NCBI GenBank assembly: GCA_028291515.1
Contig: JAQGHU010000110.1
Span: forward strand, 19,617-83,616
Length of the DNA stretch: 64,000 bases
Source: Schlesneria sp.
GTDB lineage: Bacteria; Planctomycetota; Planctomycetia; Planctomycetales; Planctomycetaceae
Reading direction: 5' to 3'
Positions 55,169 through 64,000 of this stretch are shown piece by piece. The translations under genes were made by a program, and so were the position numbers. A model generated the notes under the pieces. It did not search any database, was not told the DNA's origin, and saw only the letters and a program-made list of their open reading frames with translations. Each line of letters opens with the position of its first letter. The first letter of the stretch is position 1.

Positions 55169-56542
55169 TCAGTCGTTACGTAGCTTCAGTTGCATTTCAC
55201 CCAATTGCTGACGAATTTCATTCAGCGAGGTGACACCGAAGTTCTTGGTCGCCAACAGTTCGTCTGGCGAGCGTTGAACCAGTTCGGCCAACGTGGAGAT
55301 AGCCAGGCGAGCCATACACTTGCGGGCACGAACCGACAGGTTCAGATCGGAAACCGGTCGCGACAGCATCGCCTGTTCTTGTGGCGACAAGTCTGGAGCG
55401 AACGCTGGGAAGCCACCCGCAGCCGTTCCACCGCCGACAGGAGCACCGCCGCCAGTCCCACCACCGTACGAATCCTTGGCCTTCGTCTGTTGCAGGTTCT
55501 GGCCGATGCTGAGTCCGTGAGCGACCATCAGATCGCGAATCTCGACCAGTGATGTTTCGCCGAAGTTCTTACCTTCCAGCAAGTCGTTTTCGGTGATCTT
55601 CGTCAGGTCGCCCAGCGAGACGATGTTCATGCTCGCCAGGCAATTACGGCTGCGAACGGACAATTCGAAGTCGGTGACGGGACGGCTGAGCAACTGAGCC
55701 AGACGGGCTTCGTTGCGAGCCATGTCGTCGTCGTAGTACATCTCGCTGGTCGCTTCGATGTCCTGCATGTACATCTTGGCGCGTTCGTGAGTCGGATCGT
55801 ACGCCAGCACGCGACGGAAGCAGAATGCTGCAGCCGAGTAGTTGCCTTTGTCTTCGTACAGCAGCCCCAGGTTCATCAGGGCACCCAGATGATACGGAGG
55901 TCGGCTCAAAGCCTGCTCGTACAAACGAATCGCTTCGTTGTCGTTGCCGTAACGGGCATTCTCACCGGCCAGGCGGAACAGGGCCTGAGCGTGATGCGAA
56001 TCCATATCGACAGCGCGTTCGAAGTGTTCGATCGCACCATAGGTATCGCCACGATCCGAGAAGATGCATCCCATCTGGTAGGAGTAGTCTGCTCGGCTGG
56101 CCCGTTCAGGACCGGCTTGCTTCAACGTCGCTTCGGCCAGGTCGAGCTTGCCTTGCTGACGCTGAGCACCAGCGCGCTTCAAGGTGCATTCGACGGGATC
56201 GTAGCCGGCCTTGGCAGCGGCGGAAAACTTCTCTTCGGCTTCTTCGTACTTGTTCAGTGACAGCAATGTCAGAGCCAGCACGTACAGCGCAGTTCCGTCG
56301 TCGCCGGCCGAGGCCAGCAGACGTTCGGCGATGGCGTGTTGTCCCAGCAGGTAGGCACCGATCCCAGCGCGAACGGTCGATCCGGCAGCTCCGCCACCTT
56401 CAACGTCACGCAGTAAGGCGTCGATTTCAACTCGCGCCTGCACGACTTGATCACTGGCGATAGCGCGTCGCATCTGAGCCAGTTCGTCGGCGGTCACGTG
56501 CCCCTTGTTACTCAGGATTGCTCGAATGTTGACGGGTTCCAT
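55169..56542 (-). CDS. TPR protein with two RNA-polymerase-alpha C-terminal-like domains
   Basis: This is 457 residues. Residues about 1-275 are helical TPR repeats (ALFRLAGENARYGNDNEAIR, ALMNLGLLYEDKGNYSAAAF). Two copies of an alpha-CTD-like helix-hairpin-helix domain follow: about 285-350 (RPVTDFELSVRSRNCLASMN with KNFGETSLVEIRDLM) and, after a Gly-rich linker, about 390-457 (RPVSDLNLSVRARKCMARLA with KNFGVTSLNEIRQQL). In RNA polymerase this domain binds UP-element DNA and activators, but no alpha N-terminal domain is present, so this is not the polymerase subunit itself. The GTG at 56554 or ATG at 56542 could start it; 56542 is preferred. Possibly a nucleic-acid- or polymerase-binding adaptor. 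It ends at a clear terminator. Confidence 0.9.
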   Translation of the reverse strand: MEPVNIRAILSNKGHVTADELAQMRRAIASDQVVQARVEIDALLRDVEGGGAAGSTVRAGIGAYLLGQHAIAERLLASAGDDGTALYVLALTLLSLNKYEEAEEKFSAAAKAGYDPVECTLKRAGAQRQQGKLDLAEATLKQAGPERASRADYSYQMGCIFSDRGDTYGAIEHFERAVDMDSHHAQALFRLAGENARYGNDNEAIRLYEQALSRPPYHLGALMNLGLLYEDKGNYSAAAFCFRRVLAYDPTHERAKMYMQDIEATSEMYYDDDMARNEARLAQLLSRPVTDFELSVRSRNCLASMNIVSLGDLTKITENDLLEGKNFGETSLVEIRDLMVAHGLSIGQNLQQTKAKDSYGGGTGGGAPVGGGTAAGGFPAFAPDLSPQEQAMLSRPVSDLNLSVRARKCMARLAISTLAELVQRSPDELLATKNFGVTSLNEIRQQLGEMQLKLRND

Positions 56543-56784
56543 CGTCTTCAACACAGTCGGTTAGCCTTTCGTACGGGCGTTCATAACAAGCTGTTGCGTC
56601 ACTTCTGCGGGAGCAAGCCACGCAGGGAACGGCAATCAGCCAAATTCTCAATTTATCAAAGGTCGCGGATTATGAACAATTCAAGGGTGTTCTGCAACAA
56701 TCAAGCCCTCAACGCATAAATGAACATGCATATTCCTAGCCACAAGGGCTGCATCCGGTTCCGCGTTTTCCACCAATCGATCCG

Positions 56785-57522
56785 TTAATCCCGCTCGTCC
56801 GCGAAGGGGTGCAGGAACCCCGGAAGCTTCTCTTTCGGCAGTGCTTCCATCAGGAACTCGGCCATCCGAAAATCGTCCTGCGACGTGATCTTGATGTTCA
56901 GCGGAGAACCTTCCACAACATGCACCGCATGTCCTAACTGCTCAACTAGTTGCGCCTCATCAGTGGCGTGCAGCCCGCGTCGCTGAGCGTACGCATCCAG
57001 TAGCAACTGGCGACGGAACACCTGAGGTGTCTGCGCGGCCCACAGGTTCTCGCGAGACACCGTCTCTTCGATCCGCTTATCGGGTCCGACTCGTTTCAAC
57101 GTGCTCGTGATCGGCGTCGCCAGCATCGCCGCTCCGTGTAGCTCGGCCGCTTTGAAGACTTTGGAGACCCAATCTTTCACGATTAAGGGGCGAGCGGCGT
57201 CGTGGACCGCTACAAAATCGACGTCGGCGCGGATTCGGGCGAGGGCATTCATCACAGAATCTGCTCGTTCGGCCCCACCCGTGACGATCTCAATGTCCAT
57301 AAACGCCAAGTTGGGACGAAACTTGTCTTTGAACCACTCCAAGTCGTCTGGTGACACGACCAGAATCGTCTGCACGACATCATCGCGATTGGTGAACAAC
57401 TCGGCGGTACGGACCCAGACCGGTCGCCCTTTGAGTTCGACAAAGACCTTCTTTTTAGACTGCTGCGTCGCGAATCGGCTGCTCTTTCCCGCAGCCGGCA
57501 GAATCACGGCGAACTTCGGCAT
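56785..57522 (-). CDS. ispD: 2-C-methyl-D-erythritol 4-phosphate cytidylyltransferase
   Basis: This is 245 residues. The nucleotide-binding start VILPAAGKSSRF, the conserved KKVFVELKGRPV lysine region, VTGGAERADSVMNAL, VAVHDAARPLI and AAQTPQVFRRQLLLDAYA all fit IspD. It makes 4-diphosphocytidyl-2-C-methylerythritol in the MEP isoprenoid pathway. ATG at 57522 is used because the domain begins there and GAGG lies upstream. No ispF is adjacent. Confidence 0.92.
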   Translation of the reverse strand: MPKFAVILPAAGKSSRFATQQSKKKVFVELKGRPVWVRTAELFTNRDDVVQTILVVSPDDLEWFKDKFRPNLAFMDIEIVTGGAERADSVMNALARIRADVDFVAVHDAARPLIVKDWVSKVFKAAELHGAAMLATPITSTLKRVGPDKRIEETVSRENLWAAQTPQVFRRQLLLDAYAQRRGLHATDEAQLVEQLGHAVHVVEGSPLNIKITSQDDFRMAEFLMEALPKEKLPGFLHPFADERD

Positions 57523-57823
57523 TTCAAGAAACCTCAATGACGGCCTGACGGACAGATTAAGGTATCTTCGTCCAGCACCCGCGGTGTGTCCAGTCCCGTC
57601 GTCGTAGCCGAGGTCGCCAAGACCTTGGGGCGAACGTCATAGGAAGTTGTTCACACATCGACTCCCCCCACTCTCCAACCGAAACACCTCGTCCATTCAA
57701 TTTCACAAATGCGTCCACTCCTAGCCTGCTGCACAAACCAAACAGTCCCTCGACAGTCCACACAATCGCGCGGTACGCTCAGCCTTGCATCGCGGGCCAT
57801 TGTCACAATTCGGACCGGAAAAC
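57523..57823. other. Divergent region ispD/queC, nothing specific seen
   Basis: About 300 bases between divergent genes. I looked for a preQ1 riboswitch before queC and saw no convincing pseudoknot or conserved core. It should hold both promoters. Confidence 0.4.
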
Positions 57824-58522
57824 ATGACTGCATCGAGTCCACGGTTGGCCGTGGTGCTGGTGAGCGGCGGACTAGACTCTGCCACGATTCTTGCCATTGC
57901 ACAGGAAGAAGGCTTCGAACCTTGTGCGATCTCTTTCGATTACGGGCAGCGGCACCGCTTTGAACTGGAAGCGGCCAAGCGAGTTTGCGCTGCGGCCGGG
58001 GTGAAGCGACAAATCGTCGTTCCGCTGGACCTGCGGGCGTTCGGTGGTTCGGCCCTCACGGCCGAAATCGACGTTCCCAAGGATCGCAGCGACGATCAGA
58101 TGTCAACCGGTATCCCGATCACCTACGTGCCGGCTCGCAATACGATCTTCTTGTCGATGGCACTCGGCTGGGCCGAAGTACTGGGAGCGGAAGATATCTT
58201 TATCGGTGTCAATGCCGTCGATTACAGCGGCTATCCCGATTGTCGGCCGGAATACATCGCCGCGTTCCGCAATCTGGCTCGACTGGCGACGAAGACCGGC
58301 GTCGAAGGAGTTCCCTGGAAGGTGCATGCACCACTCATCGCTCTCACCAAGGCCGAGATTATTCAACGCGGAATCGCACTGGGCGTTGATTACGGTCTGA
58401 CTCACAGTTGCTATGATCCAGACACAGATGGGAAAAGCTGCGGTCACTGCGATTCCTGCCAATTGCGGCTGAAGGGATTCGCGGATGCTGGTTTGACCGA
58501 CCCGGCTCCGTATGTGAAGTAG
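57824..58522 (+). CDS. queC: 7-cyano-7-deazaguanine synthase
   Basis: This is 232 residues. The ATP-PPase loop [11 protein letters not shown] is at about 11-21, followed by [40 protein letters not shown] and the C-terminal zinc site [10 protein letters not shown]. It converts 7-carboxy-7-deazaguanine to preQ0 using ATP and ammonia. ATG 57824 is preferred over an upstream in-frame ATG at 57785. It lies 12 bases from queE, clearly one unit. Confidence 0.95.
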   Translation: MTASSPRLAVVLVSGGLDSATILAIAQEEGFEPCAISFDYGQRHRFELEAAKRVCAAAGVKRQIVVPLDLRAFGGSALTAEIDVPKDRSDDQMSTGIPITYVPARNTIFLSMALGWAEVLGAEDIFIGVNAVDYSGYPDCRPEYIAAFRNLARLATKTGVEGVPWKVHAPLIALTKAEIIQRGIALGVDYGLTHSCYDPDTDGKSCGHCDSCQLRLKGFADAGLTDPAPYVK

Positions 58523-58534
58523 TGGTCTGCCCAA

Positions 58535-59215
58535 GTGCGAATTGCCGAGGTCTTTCAATCAATCCAGGGTGAAGGCGAATTCTGTGGAACGCCTTCCATT
58601 TTCGTACGCACCACGGGTTGCAACTTACGGTGCTGGTTCTGCGACACGCCCTACACCTCCTGGCATCCCGAGGGATCTCACCAGGACTGGCAGGCACTGC
58701 TGGCTGATTTGCTTAAAATCGATTGCCAGCACGTTGTCCTCACCGGGGGAGAACCGCTGCTTCAACCGCAGATCGTCCCACTATCCCAAGCTCTCACCGA
58801 CGCCGGACGATTCATCACCGTCGAGACTGCTGGCACGATCTTTCGTCCTGTGGCCGCGAACCTGATGTCGATCAGTCCGAAGATGTCCAACTCCAGCCCC
58901 CACGAAGCAGGTCGCTGGCAGGAACGCCACAATCGAATCCGTCGGCGAACCGAACCGCTTCGACAGTTGATCGACAACTACAACTATCAGTTCAAATTCG
59001 TAATCGACCAACCGTCCGATCTGGACGAAGTGGCGGCCTATCTGAGCGCCTTTCCCAACGTCACCGGCGACCGAGTCTGGTTGATGCCGCAGGGAGTGAG
59101 CGCTCCCGAGTTGGCCTCGCGCACGCAATGGCTACAACCAGCAGCCGAACGGTTGGGCTATCGGCTCTCCCCGCGGCGACATATCGAGCTATTCGGGCAT
59201 ACTCGCGGGACTTAA
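58535..59215 (+). CDS. queE: 7-carboxy-7-deazaguanine synthase (radical SAM)
   Basis: This is 226 residues with a GTG start. The radical SAM cluster motif is CNLRCWFCDTPYTSWHPEG (CX3CX2C), following the EVFQSIQGEGEFCGTPSIFV opening that is diagnostic of QueE; GGEPLLQP is the SAM-binding motif. It converts 6-carboxy-tetrahydropterin to 7-carboxy-7-deazaguanine, feeding queC. No queD or queF is in the window, and no deazaguanine DNA-modification genes are adjacent. Confidence 0.95.
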   Translation: MRIAEVFQSIQGEGEFCGTPSIFVRTTGCNLRCWFCDTPYTSWHPEGSHQDWQALLADLLKIDCQHVVLTGGEPLLQPQIVPLSQALTDAGRFITVETAGTIFRPVAANLMSISPKMSNSSPHEAGRWQERHNRIRRRTEPLRQLIDNYNYQFKFVIDQPSDLDEVAAYLSAFPNVTGDRVWLMPQGVSAPELASRTQWLQPAAERLGYRLSPRRHIELFGHTRGT

Positions 59216-59258
59216 CGGCTAGATTTCCCTTCCGCGGCCCGGAGCCCAAAGCAAACTG

Positions 59259-59281
59259 GCCCCCGGTGTTCCGGGGACCAG
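59259..59281. repeat. REP-like palindrome left of the RAYT
   Basis: CCCCGGTGTTCCGGGG is a small palindrome in the region between queE and the transposase. It belongs to the cluster of short palindromes that surrounds the RAYT gene. Confidence 0.5.
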
Positions 59282-59365
59282 CAATTCAATGATGGTGAAT
59301 CTGTGGCACTGCAATGGACGTGTGATCAAGCATTCCTCCGGAACGCCAAAGGCGTGGCCTATTGC

Positions 59366-59428
59366 AGCCCAGGGCGACGCCCTGGGTTATGGCAGCACGA
59401 CAAATCCCAAGCCCTGTAAGGGCGATCT
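59366..59428. repeat. Left REP pair of the RAYT element
   Basis: Two palindromes stand in tandem: CCCAGGGCGACGCCCTGGG (59368-59386) and GCCCTGTAAGGGC (59411-59423). The same pair, in reverse order and orientation, lies on the other side of the transposase at 59990-60045. The layout is mirror-symmetric around the gene. Confidence 0.82.
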
Positions 59429-59507
59429 AAAATTCGCCACCATGAACATTCATTTGGATTGTCCAAACGGCGTATGACATGCCTCCGTAATTGGTCTGAA
59501 CTTCCTA

Positions 59508-59960
59508 TCAATCCCACACGTACCTCTCATTGAATTCGATTTTATGTTTCGTAAGGAACGCCCGGAATTCTTCCTGAAAGGATTTCACGCGGTGATGTTC
59601 TTCTTGTTTACGAACATAATTCGTCACCGTCGACACCTTGGACGCGCTGACGGAAAACCCGCCGTATCCCGCTTGCCAGGCAAAGCGCGCAAGCTTCGAT
59701 GACTGTGTCTTGACCCATTTCGACGAAGATTTCTTCACGTCTTCCACCACCTGTGCCAGCGTCACCGTACGGCCCATGTTGAAGAGGATATGAGCATGAT
59801 CTTCCACTGAATTAATGAGCACCGCCGGCGAGTTCAAATTCGCGAGCACCGTCGCCATATAGGCATGTAGATCGGGGCGCCATTTATCGGCCAGATATGG
59901 GACACGTTCCTTCGTGGAGAAAATTAGGTGAATGTAGATGTTAGCAAGCGATTGCGGCAT
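59508..59960 (-). CDS. REP-associated tyrosine transposase (IS200/IS605-like TnpA)
   Basis: This is a 150-residue HUH enzyme. The metal-binding HUH is in VEDHAHILFNMG, and the catalytic tyrosine is in VTNYVRKQEEHH, followed by the family-typical helix. The opening LANIYIHLIFSTKERVPYL is typical of Y1 transposases. Because mirrored REP pairs flank the gene and no second transposase or TnpB is present, it is a RAYT, the domesticated type that maintains REP/REPIN sequences, not a classical IS. The gene reads intact. Confidence 0.92.
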   Translation of the reverse strand: MPQSLANIYIHLIFSTKERVPYLADKWRPDLHAYMATVLANLNSPAVLINSVEDHAHILFNMGRTVTLAQVVEDVKKSSSKWVKTQSSKLARFAWQAGYGGFSVSASKVSTVTNYVRKQEEHHRVKSFQEEFRAFLTKHKIEFNERYVWD

Positions 59961-59989
59961 GGCTTGGACTCTGCATCAGGAAGTAGGTC

Positions 59990-60070
59990 GCCCTTTCAGG
60001 GCTCCAAAAGTGGGGTGAGACACGAACCCAGGGCGTTACCCTGGGCTACGATAAGATGCCCCTGCGGGGC
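59990..60070. repeat. Right REP cluster of the RAYT element
   Basis: GCCCTTTCAGGGC (59990-60002), CCCAGGGCGTTACCCTGGG (60027-60045) and GCCCCTGCGGGGC (60058-60070) stand in order. The first two match the left pair in mirror orientation with small differences (GACG versus GTTA in the loop, TGTAA versus TTTCA). Confidence 0.82.
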
Positions 60071-60249
60071 GGAAGAATCAACGACTGCATGCATCAATAA
60101 TATTAGGGTTCTATTGCGATCGCTCCGTGTCCGAGTCTTCGTAGAATGCAATCTCGCTCTTGTGAAAAACGCTTGTTAACTAAGCAAAGATACATTCTCG
60201 GTGTCGCGATTCACGGCGACACACATTCGGTTAGCGACGAAACCCAACA

Positions 60250-61620
60250 CTAAAACAAATCCGTCACCACCTGCCCCGTACTCGCCGGTCGAGAAAACCC
60301 ATCCGGACTGATCCGCGTTTCCGGTGGGATGCCCATCGCATGAAACAACGTCGCGGCGAAGTCTTCGGGCGAAACCGGTCGATCTTTCACATAGGTGGCT
60401 TGCTGATCACTCGACCCATAAACGGTGCCGCCGCGAATCCCGGCCCCAGCCACCATGGCGGAATAACAATTCGGCCAATGGTCGCGACCAATTGCGGAGC
60501 CCCCACGGCTGATTCGCGGCGTGCGGCCGAATTCTCCGACCAACACCACCAGCGTGTCATCTAACAGACCTCGAACAGAAAGATCTTCGAGCAACGCCGA
60601 AACCGCTTCATCGCATTTTGGCAATGCCCAGCCCAAGCCGTTCCAACCATTGGCGAAGATGTCGATCCCCGCGTTTCCGTGCATGTCCCACGTCTCAACG
60701 CTGACGAATTTTTCTCCTTCGGCCAAGCCCGTCCAAGCGACAACATTCACCAGCCGCACACCCGCTTCGACCAGTCGCCGAGCTAGCAACAGATTCTGTC
60801 CCAACGGATGCCTGCCATACCGATCGCGGACCTTCGGAGCCTCTTGCTCAATATCAAACGCCTTGCGAGCGTGCGAACCGGCCAGCAGATCAAACGCTCG
60901 CGCACGGAATTTCAGGTGCGATTCGTGTACGCCAGTCGTTGGTGACTCGACGCGTTCCAGCAGTTGTCGGCGTGAGTTCAGCCGATCGATGGAAACCCCT
61001 TCGACCGTATCGAACGCTTTCACCTGAAACTTGGGATTGGCAGGGTGATCGTCATGAGTCAGCCCCAGCACCAGTGGACTGTGAGCCATCCCCAGGAACC
61101 CGCCCGATAAATAGGCGGGTTCGGGCGGCGCGGCACCTCCTCCGAACTTCTGCAGCCAGACATGCGACGGAACACTCGCCGTCGAGGGACGCAGCTTGGA
61201 GACGACGGCTCCAAAAGAGGGTGAGTCCAGGTTCGGCAGCGTCTGTCCCGCCAGCAGCATCTTGTTGGCGACATCATGCACGGGAACGCTGTGACTCATC
61301 GAGCGAATCACGGCATAGCGATCTGCCAGGGTTGCCAGCCGGGGCATCAGTTCGCCGACGTGAAAGCCAGGAACTGCGGTCGGAATCGTCTGATAGGGAC
61401 CACGAACTTCATTCGGCGCATTGGGCTTGGGATCCCATGAATCGAGTTGGCTCAGTCCGCCATATTGATAAATGAAGATGCACGATTTGGGACGATCAGA
61501 CGCTGTGGCAGGATTGGCCGACAACAATCGCGGCAGCCCAAGGCCAAGCAGCGGAATCGCTCCCGCTTGTAACACCTGCCGTCGAGATATCACGCGATGA
61601 TCTCCCAATGTAGACCGCAT
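60250..61620 (-). CDS. DUF1501 Tat-exported protein
   Basis: This is 456 residues. A twin-arginine signal (SRRQVLQAGAIPLLGLGLPR) precedes a DUF1501 domain with CIFIYQYGGLSQLDSWDPKP, SMSHSVPVHDVANKML, VSVETWDMHGNAG, LVVLVGEFGRTPRISRGGSA and GRDHWPNCYSAMVAGAGI. The fold is related to alkaline phosphatase/sulfatase, but no substrate is known. DUF1501 genes are planctomycete hallmarks, often paired with a DUF1549/PSD1 cytochrome protein; none is adjacent here. Confidence 0.92.
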   Translation of the reverse strand: MRSTLGDHRVISRRQVLQAGAIPLLGLGLPRLLSANPATASDRPKSCIFIYQYGGLSQLDSWDPKPNAPNEVRGPYQTIPTAVPGFHVGELMPRLATLADRYAVIRSMSHSVPVHDVANKMLLAGQTLPNLDSPSFGAVVSKLRPSTASVPSHVWLQKFGGGAAPPEPAYLSGGFLGMAHSPLVLGLTHDDHPANPKFQVKAFDTVEGVSIDRLNSRRQLLERVESPTTGVHESHLKFRARAFDLLAGSHARKAFDIEQEAPKVRDRYGRHPLGQNLLLARRLVEAGVRLVNVVAWTGLAEGEKFVSVETWDMHGNAGIDIFANGWNGLGWALPKCDEAVSALLEDLSVRGLLDDTLVVLVGEFGRTPRISRGGSAIGRDHWPNCYSAMVAGAGIRGGTVYGSSDQQATYVKDRPVSPEDFAATLFHAMGIPPETRISPDGFSRPASTGQVVTDLF

Positions 61621-61744
61621 ACTCCGTATGCGGCGCGCCTCATGCCATCGCCGCTCAATACTCTAGCGCATCTGCCCGCCCATAGCATAGCTACTTTTTG
61701 ATGGGAATTGATCGAAGCATGGCAGTCCTGCGGAAATCCGAGCG

Positions 61745-63076
<1,332 letters not shown>

Positions 63077-63255
63077 GGATCTTACACAGTTGATAGATCA
63101 AACGGGATCACTTCACGCCCGAATGCGGCAGCCTAACGGCAAAGCAAACGAAGGGGCAGTGTACAGCCTATCACGACAGCCGTGCCACTGGTTTGGCCGC
63201 TTCTGACAACCCAGTGCCGATGCGAGAAGGCCGCCTCATTTGGTATCATGCCCCC

Positions 63256-63729
63256 ATGCACACCTTCTTCCATGGCTGGCGACGAAAGGCGGGCGTAGTC
63301 TCGCTCGTGATCGCGTGTGGGCTCGCGGCAGGATGGTTCCGAAGTGTCGTTTCGCCGACGACCATCATCATGGCACCTGTCAACGTCGGTCGGTCGCGTT
63401 GGCAGGATGTTTTCGAGATTTCGCAATTCGGATATCGACTTGAGCGCTATGAATTCACGCTTCATTCAGGCGACTACGGGCATGGGGCCGCATCATTGTC
63501 CGACGTTCAATTTTACAGGGGCATCTGCGAGAACAAACAAAGCGATTGGCGATGGCGGGTGTGCGGCTTTGATCTTGGTGAATACAAAGTTCAGCGAGAC
63601 TTGTGGTTTCGGCGTCGCTTCTGTCTTGTCGCTCATCAGTTTGTTGTGCTCCCGCTGACCCTTCTCTCCGCCTACCTGATCCTCTGGAAGCCTCGGAAGG
63701 CGAGAGTAATCTCACCGGCCCAAAGCTAG
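63256..63729 (+). CDS. Small two-TM protein, family copy C
   Basis: This is 157 residues from the ATG at 63256 (MHTFFHGWRRKAG), which aligns with the start of copy A at 735-1106; ATGs at 63193 and 63220 in the same frame would add a leader not shared with that copy. The first TM is at about 12-28, and a second TM near the C-terminus has LPLTLLSAYLILWKPRK, almost identical to copy A. The middle is unrelated to copies A and B. Its independence from any RT supports the view that copy B is not a retron effector. Confidence 0.75.
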   Translation: MHTFFHGWRRKAGVVSLVIACGLAAGWFRSVVSPTTIIMAPVNVGRSRWQDVFEISQFGYRLERYEFTLHSGDYGHGAASLSDVQFYRGICENKQSDWRWRVCGFDLGEYKVQRDLWFRRRFCLVAHQFVVLPLTLLSAYLILWKPRKARVISPAQS

Positions 63730-63737
63730 GACAACTC

Positions 63738-63839
63738 ATGCCGAATGTTCACTACTCAGGTGCCTTGGTCCCTATTGTCATCGTCGCTGTGGCGGTCGGG
63801 ATCGCGGTGAGATGGCTAATCTTGAGCAGGCGCAGATAA
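63738..63839 (+). CDS. Possible 33-residue membrane peptide
   Basis: Eight bases after the stop of copy C an ATG, with AGGA six bases before it, starts a 33-codon frame: a short polar N-terminus, one hydrophobic segment (ALVPIVIVAVAVGIAV) and a basic tail (RWLILSRRR). The layout is that of a small single-pass membrane protein translationally linked to copy C. A chance open frame cannot be excluded. Confidence 0.4.
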   Translation: MPNVHYSGALVPIVIVAVAVGIAVRWLILSRRR

Positions 63840-63877
63840 TTGCTTCCGGGGATGATCCACGCGAGTGAGCCGCACTA

Positions 63878-64000
63878 GAGCAATTTCGAGTTTAGTTTTC
63901 AGTGTATCCGCAGTGTCTGAAATAGTTGAGGCATTCTTGCGGCTGGAATTCTTGGACGAGTTGCCCGATTCGGTCCCAGAGGGATTCGACGGTGCGCTCA
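63878..64000 (-). mobile_element. End of an IS630-type insertion sequence, truncated by window
   Basis: The minus-strand frame that enters at 64000 encodes the transposase C-terminus (listed separately). Beyond its stop, the sequence GAGCAATTTCGAG at 63878-63890, next to a TA at 63876-63877, is a plausible terminal inverted repeat with the TA target duplication typical of IS630/Tc1 elements. The other end lies outside the window. Confidence 0.6.
63892..64000 (-). CDS. IS630-type transposase, C-terminal fragment
   Basis: The fragment reads ERTVESLWDRIGQLVQEFQP, then QECLNYFRHCGYTEN and a TAA at 63892. The FRHCGY ending matches the C-terminus of IS630 family transposases as I remember it. About 36 codons lie in the window; the start and the DDE core lie outside. 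Whether the element is intact cannot be told. Confidence 0.7.
   Translation of the reverse strand, partial: ERTVESLWDRIGQLVQEFQPQECLNYFRHCGYTEN

Noticed and set aside
57523..57823. preQ1 riboswitch upstream of queC
   Set aside because: No convincing H-type pseudoknot or conserved core was seen by eye; a covariance search would be needed to reopen this.
59366..60070. CRISPR array
   Set aside because: The repeats are palindromes in mirror pairs around a transposase, not evenly spaced direct repeats with spacers.

Overview
This window looks like the chromosome of a planctomycete (phylum Planctomycetota, probably Planctomycetales). The evidence is a DUF1501 Tat-exported protein, an exported DUF3299 lipoprotein, a DUF1573 protein, exported SMP-30 and glycosidase-like proteins, ECF sigma factors each followed by a giant one-pass membrane protein (1570 and 3211 residues), and a TPR protein carrying RNA-polymerase-alpha C-terminal domains. 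Base composition is moderately GC-rich and uniform. Most genes are chromosomal housekeeping or catabolic genes, with a few mobile or accessory pieces.

Layout. 1-3260 (minus strand): a truncated membrane protein gene, two tandem copies of a small two-TM family (a third copy lies at 63256-63729), and a retron. The retron is a retron-type reverse transcriptase at 1673-3004 preceded by a well-formed msr-msd RNA at 3083-3260: a 21-position a1/a2 stem (18 Watson-Crick pairs, 2 G-U, 1 mismatch), a G just after a1, two msr hairpins and a perfect 17-bp msd hairpin. This is the most interesting system in the window. 3427-7173 (plus): an M50 protease, small exported proteins, an alpha/beta hydrolase and ECF sigma 1. 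7189-11901 and 14309-24570: the two sigma/giant-membrane-protein pairs, separated by LhgO, a Nudix hydrolase and a hypothetical gene. 24612-28226: an exported penicillin-acylase-type Ntn hydrolase, a 2TM protein and a decayed SGNH hydrolase.

28263-36384 (minus) is a complete urea-use locus read urea transporter-ureA-ureB-ureC-ureE-ureF-ureG-ureD, followed by a CbiX/SirB-like chelatase with an extra C-terminal domain that may handle metal for urease. 36931-46897 holds an FHA-GAF-PP2C regulator, exported sugar-related enzymes, an ExeA-like ATPase and two lipoproteins. 46900-50504 (minus) is a prpB-prpC-prpD methylcitrate operon for propionate. 50806-59215 contains tex, thpR, a SpoIID-like protein, the TPR/alpha-CTD protein, ispD, and queC-queE.

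59216-60249 is a REP-associated tyrosine transposase (RAYT) flanked by mirrored pairs of REP palindromes. It is followed by a DUF1501 gene, an HD phosphohydrolase, the third small-membrane-family copy with a possible 33-residue companion, and the end of an IS630-type element running off the window. Several intergenic gaps hold dispersed palindromic repeats.

All calls come from reading the sequence and from remembered family knowledge. No database search was run.
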